Origin: an uncultured Eubacteriales bacterium
GTDB lineage: Bacteria > Bacillota_A > Clostridia > Oscillospirales > Oscillospiraceae
Assembly (NCBI GenBank): GCA_949747935.1
Contig: CATKHE010000087.1
Coordinates: 1 to 6,053, forward strand
Direction of reading: 5' to 3'
DNA length: 6,053 nucleotides
Positions 1 to 5,885 of this stretch are shown piece after piece (the stretch's first letter is position 1; every line of letters begins with the position of its first letter). The position numbers were made by a program, and so were the translations under genes. The notes under the pieces are model-generated. The model saw nothing but the letters and a program-made list of their open reading frames with translations. It did no database searches and was not told where the DNA came from.

Positions 1-2991
1 GACATATCCCTCATTTTCCAGTTCCCGGAGGTAGTAGCGGCCAGCCGCAGGCACGTCGTCGATATAGACGTAACCGCGGTCATCGCTGCTGTACTGCCCA
101 ATGGGATTCTTGTTGGAATCGTAAAGCAGAAAAGAAACTCCATAAATCCCCTTCTTTGTGACAGAATCGACTTTGTGAATCAAGATGCCGCAGATGGGAT
201 CGTTGTAAAAGTAGAGCTCCTGGGTATCATCCGGGTTGACTACCACCGTCTGAGTACGGGTGTTGGGGTCGATCCTATAGCCTGGGATGCTCGCCATTTC
301 GGTGCAGATGATGGTCCCTGTGATCCCAGACAAAACGATCCGGCCTTCCGCATCGGTCCAGTACAGCCCGTTGGAAGACAGCTTGCCGTTGTCCACCACC
401 TTGCCGTCCGCGTAGGCGATCTTGAACTGGACGCCCGCCAGGGGCGTTTTTTTATCTGCCCCGGACAGCTTGTGGATGATGAGATTTCCCAGAGGCTTGT
501 TGCGGAACTCCAGTGTGACGGTCTGTCCGGCTTTGATCTGGACTGTCTGGGGAGTGTCGTCAAGGAGATACCCCGATTTTGCTCTGGTTTCCTTCACGAT
601 CAGCGTCGTGTTGGGGTCGATCCCACTGATGGTGAACGTCCCCGCACTGTCCGTCACAAATTTTCCGTTGGCGTCGCCAACGACTGTGCCATTGCTGGTG
701 GTCACCATGAACTCCACATCAGACAACGGCTTGCCGTTGGAAGCATCCACCTTTTTCACCAGCAGGGAGCCCTTGGCACTGTTGCCGAAGTAGACCTGGA
801 TGACCTCCTGCTCCTCGCCGGAGAGGTAGACAGTCTGAGGCGGGGTGTCCATCACATGGTCCCCGTCGCTGGACACTTCCTCTATGATATAAGTTCCCCT
901 TTTCAGCCCAGTGGCCGTGAAGGAGCCGTTGGCCGAGGTGCGGAAGGGGCCGATGACGGTGCCGCCTGTTCCGGAGGTGCTGCCGGAGAGATATCTGATT
1001 TGGAATACCGCTCCCTCAATGGCCTGATTTGGATGCTGGCTGTCGTATTTCCAGACACAAATGGCGGACAGGGGCTGATTGCGGAACCGGAAGGTATGGC
1101 CCTGACCAGCAGGGACAAACGCCTCCTGGGTATCCGGGTCGGCCTTAGCGAAGCCTTTCAGCGGCTCCAGCTCCTGGACCCGGAACCAGCCATCCCGCAG
1201 ACCCAGCTCGCCCATCTCCGGGCCGTTCAGCTCAATGCGTCCATTTTTGTCGGTGTAAAAAACGCCCAGATCGTTGATCTCGCCGGTGGCGGTGTTGTTG
1301 CTGGCGTACCAAACCCGGAACGGCACATTGGGCAGCGGCTCAAAGGTGACCGCGTTCTCCTTGATGATTTCAATGACCGGCCTCTTATGGTTGGTGAAGT
1401 AAACGGTGTGGTCACGGTCGGGATATAGCGTTACCAACTGCGGCTGGGAGTCGTTGAGATAAGGGGAGGGTACGGATTTCTCAGAGATCTCGTACACTCC
1501 AGGCAGGAGATTTTTCAGCTCCGCTTTTCCGTCTGGACCAGTCCTGACCTCATCAACACTGTGGCCGTCGGCCGCCTTCACCTGAAACACGGTGTCGGGC
1601 ACCGCTTCCCCTGTATCAGCGTCGTGTTTGCAGACGGTAAGGTTGGGCCGTTTGGAATTGACCAGGACCTTCTCGCTGGTCTTGCCCGGAAAGAGTTCCA
1701 CATGGTACTCTCTGGGGTCCAGGATGTGATCCGGCAGGCTGGCGATCTCCCGCAGGGAATAAACTCCCGGCTCCAGACCTTCCCACATGATCTCTCCGGT
1801 GGCTGAGGTGGTGCGGTCCAGGTAATAGGAGCCGTCCTCGATCTTTGCCAGCCGGAAGGAGACGCCAACCAGCGGCTTGCCATCTGAGCTTCTTTTTACC
1901 AGATGGAGGGAGGGGAGCTTACTGTTGGTAAAGACAAACTGAGCGTCCTCATTGGGTTTGAGCTGGATAATCCGCTGGGCGTTGTCGATGACATAACCGG
2001 GGCACTCCAGCTCCAGCACCTCGTAAGCGCCAGGGGACAGCCTGGACAAGTCGATCTCGCCGTCCTCGTTGGTGGTAAATTCTTTCGGGCCAAACGTGCC
2101 GTCCACGGCCCGGATGCTGAATTTGACGTTGGGGATGGGCTGGGAAAAGTTGGCGCTGTCCACCTTGATGAGGTGGATACCGGGCAGCAGGTCGTTGAAA
2201 AACACCAGCTCCACGATCCCCATACCGGCTTTCAGCTCAACATACTGCGGGGTGGGGTCCAGGATGTGGGCGTCATCCCCTGTGTGCCGCTCCTCAATGC
2301 GGTAGCTGCCCTCGGGGAGGTCAGTCAACAGCAATTCACCCAGGGCATCCGTCTGGAAGATGCCCAGAGAGGTGTTGTCCCGGAACACCTCAAAAGAGAC
2401 GTCGGGCATGGTGGTCAGAGATTTTCGGTCGTACTTTATGATTCTGAGGCCGGGCAATTCTTTGTTGGTGAGGGTGACGGTAGATTCCTGGCCGCTGACG
2501 ACGCTCACGGTCTGGACGGTCTCGGTGTCGGCCAGCCAGCCCTCGATGCCGGCAGTCTCCCGTACCTCCCAGCCACCGGGTTTCAGGCCGGTAAACTGGA
2601 TGACCCCTCCGGGGCCGGTCTGATCGGATCTGGTCTCGCCAGTGGCGATGTGCTTGATTTGGATGGTAACACCTTTCAAGCCCTCTCCGGTATCGCTGAT
2701 CTTCTCTACCCGCAGGTCGCCGTAGGGATCGTTCCAGAAGGTCAGCTCCGCCCTCTTACCGTGGAGGACCTTCACATTTTGAGTGGTTTGCTCGGGCAGG
2801 AGGTGAAACTCCGGAGGCACCTTCTCTGTCACAGTGTAATTTCCGGTGATGCTCAAAGGGATGGTGATGGTGCCGTTTTGGTTGGTGGAGAAGGAGCCCA
2901 CAGGGCTGCCATCCGGATACAGGACCTCAAAAACGGCTCCTTCCAGGGGGGTGTCAGTCCCGGTCTCCAGCTTGGTGATCTTCAGCTGGGT
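1..2991 (-). repeat. Eleven tandem SpaA/Cna-B domains in the adhesin (protein-level repeats)
   Basis: The domains run at nt 2991-2725, 2724-2461, 2460-2191, 2190-1921, 1920-1654, 1653-1387, 1386-1078, 1077-781, 780-499, 498-199 and 198-1 (partial). Predicted isopeptide lysines are residues 361, 451, 540, 630, 720, 809, 898, 1002, 1101, 1195 and 1294. Glutamates are 410, 499, 588, 681, 769, 858, 961, 1059, 1155, 1252 and 1344. Asparagines are 441, 530, 620, 710, 799, 888, 992, 1091, 1185 and 1284; the last one is outside the window. Each unit runs from a strand like L-x-I-x-K through a D-x-x-G-x turn and an E-containing Y-x-V-x-E strand to F-x-N. The next unit begins within a few residues, so there are essentially no linkers. 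The copies are diverged in sequence. Boundaries are accurate to a few residues. Confidence 0.88.
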
Positions 2992-4053
2992 CACGCCGGG
3001 ATCGGGCTCATCGGGGCTGCCGGGACCGTCCGGGGACTGAGAATCAGGGGAAAACTGGCTGATGGCGGAACCTTTGATCCGCATATGAGGGTCGGTGTCC
3101 AGGAGGTAGTCCTGAATATTGCCGTACTGGTCGGTCTCCAGGCATTTGGCGTAATAAACGACGTACTGGTCCACCACACAGATCATGTTCAGTTGGGCGG
3201 AGCCGGTCTGACCCTCCACAGCGGAGGCGGGGTAGACCACCTTGCATTTTCCTGCCAGCCCGGTTATGCCCGCTTGGCTTTCCAGAACAAGCTGGGTGAT
3301 CTCCTTGTTGTTCATGTCAAGGATCTTCGTACCAGCTGGCGCTCCCTCCGACAGGGCCAGCTGGACCGGTTCGATGGCCCAGGTCTCGCTGTTGATAGTG
3401 AACACCTGCTGATAGAAGGGCTGGCCGTTGATGGTCACAGGGTATGCCTTGTCCTGATCCGCCATAGCGGTAAGTTTGGGGGTATACATCTTGTTCCACA
3501 TGGTCCCCTGCCAATAGATGTCTTTGGTGGCCTGAAGGACACGTTCCGCCGCCTCTCGGTCCGCGCCGGTGAGGGCGGGGTTGATGCCCAGCTTGTCGAT
3601 AGACCAGGTGGGCAGAAGGTAGATCCAGATGGCGGTCTTGGTGGCGTAGTAGCCCTCCTCCACGGTCTGGAGGCCCAGGGCGCCCAGGGATTGATGCGGA
3701 TAGCCGCTGCCGATAATACCCATCAGCTTATAATCGGTTATCGTCTCATTGGCTCCATACCGGATGGATGTCCCATCGGGAACCTTCACCGGCACGCCTT
3801 GCAGATATGGGTCCACGCAGTAGGCCGGGATCTCTTTGATCTGGCCGGTCTCTAACGACCGATAGCGATAATAGGTGTACCGCTGTGTTTTGACGCTGCC
3901 ATTCATGGTCAGCCAAGTCAGCGGCTCATATTTGCCATAAATACTTACATCTGCCATGGCCTCCTCCAGGGTGGGTGCGGCTAGGGTGGTGATGGGCAGA
4001 ATGCCCAGCAGGGTGACGAAGACAAGAAAGAGAGAAATCAGACGTTTTTTCAA
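1..4053 (-). CDS. Giant thioester-domain / SpaA (Cna-B) repeat surface adhesin, 3' end outside window
   Basis: The frame is open from a TTG at 4053 to the left edge: 1351 codons, no stop, no frameshift. Residues 1-26 form a signal peptide (KKR, hydrophobic core, then TTLAA). Residues 30-331 are a thioester (TQXA/TED) region with YCVDP (C79) and ATKTAIW (138-143 core). Residues 332-353 are a Ser/Pro/Asp/Gly-rich linker. From residue 355 there are ten complete and one partial SpaA/Cna-B domains, each with the isopeptide Lys, Glu and Asn. In this family the thioester can bond covalently to host surface amines, and the internal isopeptide bonds make a stable rod; here that role is inferred. The LPXTG-like anchor expected at the C-terminus lies beyond the window. 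The TTG start is chosen because AGGAGG sits 8 nt upstream, an in-frame TAG lies just before it, and the next ATG (residue 33) would remove the signal peptide. An exported stalk protein and a sortase are encoded upstream on the same strand. It could equally be called a pilin-like or MSCRAMM-type protein. Confidence 0.93.
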   Translation of the reverse strand, partial: MKKRLISLFLVFVTLLGILPITTLAAPTLEEAMADVSIYGKYEPLTWLTMNGSVKTQRYTYYRYRSLETGQIKEIPAYCVDPYLQGVPVKVPDGTSIRYGANETITDYKLMGIIGSGYPHQSLGALGLQTVEEGYYATKTAIWIYLLPTWSIDKLGINPALTGADREAAERVLQATKDIYWQGTMWNKMYTPKLTAMADQDKAYPVTINGQPFYQQVFTINSETWAIEPVQLALSEGAPAGTKILDMNNKEITQLVLESQAGITGLAGKCKVVYPASAVEGQTGSAQLNMICVVDQYVVYYAKCLETDQYGNIQDYLLDTDPHMRIKGSAISQFSPDSQSPDGPGSPDEPDPGVTQLKITKLETGTDTPLEGAVFEVLYPDGSPVGSFSTNQNGTITIPLSITGNYTVTEKVPPEFHLLPEQTTQNVKVLHGKRAELTFWNDPYGDLRVEKISDTGEGLKGVTIQIKHIATGETRSDQTGPGGVIQFTGLKPGGWEVRETAGIEGWLADTETVQTVSVVSGQESTVTLTNKELPGLRIIKYDRKSLTTMPDVSFEVFRDNTSLGIFQTDALGELLLTDLPEGSYRIEERHTGDDAHILDPTPQYVELKAGMGIVELVFFNDLLPGIHLIKVDSANFSQPIPNVKFSIRAVDGTFGPKEFTTNEDGEIDLSRLSPGAYEVLELECPGYVIDNAQRIIQLKPNEDAQFVFTNSKLPSLHLVKRSSDGKPLVGVSFRLAKIEDGSYYLDRTTSATGEIMWEGLEPGVYSLREIASLPDHILDPREYHVELFPGKTSEKVLVNSKRPNLTVCKHDADTGEAVPDTVFQVKAADGHSVDEVRTGPDGKAELKNLLPGVYEISEKSVPSPYLNDSQPQLVTLYPDRDHTVYFTNHKRPVIEIIKENAVTFEPLPNVPFRVWYASNNTATGEINDLGVFYTDKNGRIELNGPEMGELGLRDGWFRVQELEPLKGFAKADPDTQEAFVPAGQGHTFRFRNQPLSAICVWKYDSQHPNQAIEGAVFQIRYLSGSTSGTGGTVIGPFRTSANGSFTATGLKRGTYIIEEVSSDGDHVMDTPPQTVYLSGEEQEVIQVYFGNSAKGSLLVKKVDASNGKPLSDVEFMVTTSNGTVVGDANGKFVTDSAGTFTISGIDPNTTLIVKETRAKSGYLLDDTPQTVQIKAGQTVTLEFRNKPLGNLIIHKLSGADKKTPLAGVQFKIAYADGKVVDNGKLSSNGLYWTDAEGRIVLSGITGTIICTEMASIPGYRIDPNTRTQTVVVNPDDTQELYFYNDPICGILIHKVDSVTKKGIYGVSFLLYDSNKNPIGQYSSDDRGYVYIDDVPAAGRYYLRELENEGYV
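3061..3966 (-). other. Thioester (TQXA/TED) region of the adhesin, residues 30-331
   Basis: The Cys motif is AYCVDP with C79. The second motif reads TKTAIW (138-143), where the usual form is TQxAIW, so Lys139 replaces the Gln. Around these are segments typical of clostridial thioester domains, such as GSGYPHQSLGALGL and the YYATKTAIW helix. Known thioester domains use a Cys and a later Gln in a hydrophobic-Q-hydrophobic context. Candidates here are Q314 (NIQDYLLD), Q215/Q216 (FYQQVF) and Q254 (ITQLVL); the sequence alone does not decide. Residues 212-331 look like an added beta-rich subdomain (SEGAPAGTKILD onward) and carry three further cysteines (C270, C292, C304), which is unusual for a Gram-positive surface protein. 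Confidence 0.8.
3975..4053 (-). other. Signal peptide of the adhesin
   Basis: Residues 1-26: a positively charged start (KKR at 2-4), an uninterrupted hydrophobic stretch (ISLFLVFVTLLGILPI, 6-21) and a small-residue end (TTLAA, 22-26) before PTLEE. This predicts Sec export with cleavage near residue 25 or 26. The exact cleavage site is an estimate. Confidence 0.85.
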
Positions 4054-4067
4054 AACAAGTTCCTCCT
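4051..4067 (-). promoter_or_regulatory. Ribosome binding site and TTG start of the adhesin
   Basis: On the minus strand the sequence is TAGGAGGAACTTGTTTTG. GGAGG (4066-4062) is followed by 8 nt and then TTG at 4053-4051. An in-frame TAG overlaps the A of the Shine-Dalgarno, so the coding frame cannot begin further upstream. This fixes the start as TTG rather than an ATG. Confidence 0.85.
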
Positions 4068-4087
4068 AATTAAGATTTTGGGCACAA

Positions 4088-4117
4088 AACGCCCCCTCTG
4101 TACCCAGAGGGGGCGTT
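4088..4117 (-). terminator. Intergenic hairpin, probable leaky rho-independent terminator or attenuator
   Basis: There is a perfect 13-bp inverted repeat, 4088-4100 with 4105-4117, around a 4-nt loop (4101-4104). It is very GC-rich, with a CCCCC/GGGGG core. On the minus-strand transcript the descending arm ends GCGTTTTGTG, so there are four U residues, two of them inside the stem; this U-tract is weak. The orientation suits transcripts leaving the stalk gene (stop at 4133). The adhesin start lies only 35 nt beyond the stem and I see no promoter between them. Partial read-through, or an mRNA-stabilising processing hairpin, is therefore likelier than a complete stop. Confidence 0.75.
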
Positions 4118-4132
4118 GGGGTCGATTCAGTT

Positions 4133-4978
4133 TTACAGGGAGAGCACACAGTAGCGGGTGTACTGGAAGATGCCATTATGGTAGTAGTCCCATGCTTCCA
4201 CGTAATAGTGGCTGTTGGGTCTTCCGTGGACCAGTTTCTCCAGTTCGGAATCCCGCCAGGGCCAGAAGACGTCCGTGTATGCCTCATACTGCGGGTCTAT
4301 GGTCAGGGCGACGCTGGCCAGCGGCTTGCCGTCCCGCCATGCGCTGGGCTCTTTCTCCAGAGCGTTGTAGATGGTGTACTGCATACGACGGGTCTCGTAG
4401 ATGTTGCGGATAAACAAGTCATCGCCATACTGGTCTGAGAAGTGCCTGACTTCCACCTTTGGGACCTCCGCCTCTGGGAAGGCACTCCAGTCGCAGGTGG
4501 GCTGGGGCAGCTCGCCGACCGGCCCCTCCGCGAACACATTGTTGTCGTAGCGGATGACGTCCTTCACCTCGTAGTTGTAGCCGTCGTCGCATCTGACCCG
4601 GTCTCCGACCTGGGGGATATACTTAGAGCCGTCTGTGGGGACATTGATGGAGCCGTCCGAGTTGTAGGTGAGCCCTCGGGTATCCGTTGTGCTCTGAGCG
4701 GGGGCGGTCCCGGTATAGGGGGCGTCGCTCTCGATCTGGACAGCACTTCCATCCCAGTACACGTTAAAGCCCACTGCCTTGCCGACATCACGCAGCTTTA
4801 CATAGTTGCTGTCGTTAATGATGTAAGCACTCAGCTCAACAGATTTCCCATCCACATAAATTGTCTGGGCGCTGGAGGTCGCGGTGAGCTGCTGGACCGC
4901 CGCGTTGGCGGCGGGGACCAGGGCGGCTCCGATCAGGATACCTGCGGTCAGGACTGCCAAATCTTTCTTTTTACTCAT
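4133..4978 (-). CDS. Exported stalk-domain (copper amine oxidase N-terminal-like) protein with unknown C-terminal domain
   Basis: 281 residues, ATG start, TAA stop. Residues 1-27 form a signal peptide (SKKK, hydrophobic core, ending ANA). Residues about 38-83 match the stalk domain related to the copper amine oxidase N-terminus: QTIYVDGKSVELSAY, then a VKLRDVGKAVGFNVYWD stretch, then AVQIES. A Ser/Thr/Ala/Pro-rich linker follows at 84-110. Residues 111-281 form a separate, aromatic-rich and acidic domain (QVGDRVRCDDGYNYEVKDV, GPVGELPQPTCDW, RRMQYTIYNAL, FWPWRDSELEKLV, VEAWDYYHNGIFQYTRYCV) that I cannot assign a function. No transmembrane segment or sorting signal is seen after the signal peptide, so it is probably secreted or wall-associated. 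AGGAGG lies 8 nt before the ATG. It follows the sortase by 103 nt and precedes the adhesin. Stalk domains are common in Clostridia and do not imply copper binding or oxidase activity; a structural or wall-binding role is inferred only. Confidence 0.9.
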   Translation of the reverse strand: MSKKKDLAVLTAGILIGAALVPAANAAVQQLTATSSAQTIYVDGKSVELSAYIINDSNYVKLRDVGKAVGFNVYWDGSAVQIESDAPYTGTAPAQSTTDTRGLTYNSDGSINVPTDGSKYIPQVGDRVRCDDGYNYEVKDVIRYDNNVFAEGPVGELPQPTCDWSAFPEAEVPKVEVRHFSDQYGDDLFIRNIYETRRMQYTIYNALEKEPSAWRDGKPLASVALTIDPQYEAYTDVFWPWRDSELEKLVHGRPNSHYYVEAWDYYHNGIFQYTRYCVLSL

Positions 4979-4985
4979 GTTATGT

Positions 4986-4992
4986 TCCTCCT
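4986..4992 (-). promoter_or_regulatory. Ribosome binding site of the stalk-domain gene
   Basis: AGGAGGA on the minus strand, with 8 nt between GGAGG and the ATG at 4978. The seven-nt context AGGAGGA and the spacing are the same as at the adhesin start. Confidence 0.85.
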
Positions 4993-5022
4993 ATATGATA
5001 TGTTGTGGAATTTACTATCTCA

Positions 5023-5052
5023 ATAATACCACAAAGGAGGAAACAAGTCCAA
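5023..5052 (-). promoter_or_regulatory. Candidate sigma-A promoter for the stalk gene (and adhesin by read-through)
   Basis: On the minus strand there is TTGGAC (5052-5047), an 18-nt spacer, and TATTAT (5028-5023) preceded by TGG, which gives an extended -10 (TGn). Transcription would start near 5016, leaving a leader of about 38 nt with the ribosome site. The 103-nt gap is the AT-richest part of the window. The -35 is imperfect, and this is called by eye. Confidence 0.5.
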
Positions 5053-5081
5053 TGTGTAAATACTTTTTCAGCGGGTATAAG

Positions 5082-5870
5082 TCAGACCTCCACGGCCCGG
5101 ACAGCCCAGCGGTAGGCTCGTTGGTTGCGAACACAGGTAAACAGGGTGACGCAGTTTTCAACGGTGGGGGCCAGCAGAGAGGTGTCCGTTTCGCTGATCT
5201 TGTTCACGCTGGTAACAGAGTAGGTGCGGGTGCCCAACTTGGTTGTCAGGGTGATGGTGTCACCCACGTTCAGGTTGTGGATGTCCCCAAAATAGCAGTT
5301 GGCCCCGCGGTTGTGACCGGCGATGGCGCAGTTGCCGTCCCAAATGCTGGTATCCTCAAAGTGGCCCGCCCCTTTCGCCAGGACGGAGCTGCCCGTACCC
5401 TCGTAGACCCTGACGTTCACATTCAGGCTGGGGATTTTCAGGGTTCCCAGGTGACCGCCGCTATAGTAGAGGTCAGGCGTGACCTCTGTGTACCCGGTGG
5501 AGGGAGCAGCAGTGCCGCCGTTGGAGATCCCACTGAGATCAGGTGGGGTAATGGTGATCCCGGAGCCGCCACTGACGATGGTCCCCTCGCCAGGCGTATA
5601 GCCTGGGGCCAGATTGGGCGTCAGGGGGTTGTCGGTATTTAGGGTGTAGACGGTGGGGCTTCCGAACGTGGGAGGGATCAGGGCCGCGTTCTTGCTCACG
5701 TCCACGTTGGGCAGCTCGCCCCGGTCAGCCGTGATGACCGGCTCGATGGAGGTGGACTTGCCGTACTCCGGGTCGCCGGGGCCGTCGATGTTGTAGTCCA
5801 ACGCGCTGGCGGGGACGGTCAGAGCCAGGGTTAGGCACAGAACGGAAAAAAGAGTTGTCAGTTTCTTCAT
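5082..5870 (-). CDS. Sortase, class D-like, with signal peptide and long N-terminal linker
   Basis: 262 residues, ATG start, TGA stop. Residues 1-23 form a signal peptide (KK, hydrophobic core, ASA at 21-23). Residues 24-132 are a low-complexity Pro/Gly/Thr/Asn/Ser-rich linker. The catalytic domain, about 133-262, starts LYYSGGHLGTLKIPSLNVNV. The active-site His is H186 in AIAGHNRG and the Cys is C246 in VTLFTC. The Arg is most likely R254 in QRAYRW, with R258 as an alternative. The GHFEDTSIWDGN segment and HNRG match clostridial class D-type sortases, but the class is assigned from memory. Sortases cut a sorting motif (LPXTG or variant) after Thr and join the protein to the cell wall or to another pilin. 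The upstream gene's tail looks like a sorting signal, and the downstream adhesin needs anchoring, so both are candidate substrates. No second hydrophobic segment exists, so anchoring depends on whether the signal peptide is cleaved. The start is supported by AGGAGG 9 nt upstream. Confidence 0.92.
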   Translation of the reverse strand: MKKLTTLFSVLCLTLALTVPASALDYNIDGPGDPEYGKSTSIEPVITADRGELPNVDVSKNAALIPPTFGSPTVYTLNTDNPLTPNLAPGYTPGEGTIVSGGSGITITPPDLSGISNGGTAAPSTGYTEVTPDLYYSGGHLGTLKIPSLNVNVRVYEGTGSSVLAKGAGHFEDTSIWDGNCAIAGHNRGANCYFGDIHNLNVGDTITLTTKLGTRTYSVTSVNKISETDTSLLAPTVENCVTLFTCVRNQRAYRWAVRAVEV

Positions 5871-5876
5871 GGTAGA

Positions 5877-5885
5877 TTACCTCCT
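5877..5885 (-). promoter_or_regulatory. Sortase ribosome site embedded in the upstream stop (AGGAGGTAA)
   Basis: The last two codons (AGG AGG, Arg-Arg) and the TAA of the upstream gene form the sortase Shine-Dalgarno. GGAGG ends 9 nt before the sortase ATG at 5870, and only 6 nt separate the stop from the ATG. This arrangement indicates one mRNA and probable translational coupling. Confidence 0.85.

Noticed and set aside
175..1428. 417-codon open frame on the plus strand
   Set aside because: It lies in exact codon register opposite the adhesin and has no ribosome site or recognisable domain. It stays open only because the adhesin rarely uses TTA, CTA and TCA codons.
1..2991. Regular ~270-300 nt periodicity considered as a CRISPR array or DNA tandem repeat
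   Set aside because: The period is that of a protein domain, the DNA copies are diverged, and the frame is open throughout.
1903..3855. 650-codon open frame on the plus strand
   Set aside because: Same antisense register over the SpaA repeats and thioester region. Its Gly/Leu/Val/His-rich composition is the complement of the adhesin codons. The minus-strand protein has clear domains and a signal peptide; this one has none.
4088..4117. The hairpin read as a plus-strand or bidirectional terminator
   Set aside because: On the plus strand the stem is followed by GGGGTCG with no T-tract, and no plus-strand gene leads into it.
4133..4978. Calling the stalk gene a copper amine oxidase
   Set aside because: Only the small non-catalytic stalk domain is present; no quinone-cofactor or copper-site catalytic domain exists in 281 residues.
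4442..5026. 194-codon plus-strand frame over the stalk gene
   Set aside because: Antisense shadow with no domain; the minus-strand stalk protein has a signal peptide, a known domain and a ribosome site.
5035..5054. Plus-strand AGGAGG followed by ATG (5052-5054) with an open frame to 5642
   Set aside because: The Shine-Dalgarno-like sequence lies 11 nt before the ATG, but the frame runs antisense through the sortase with no recognisable protein. It also overlaps the minus-strand promoter spacer, so chance is the better explanation.
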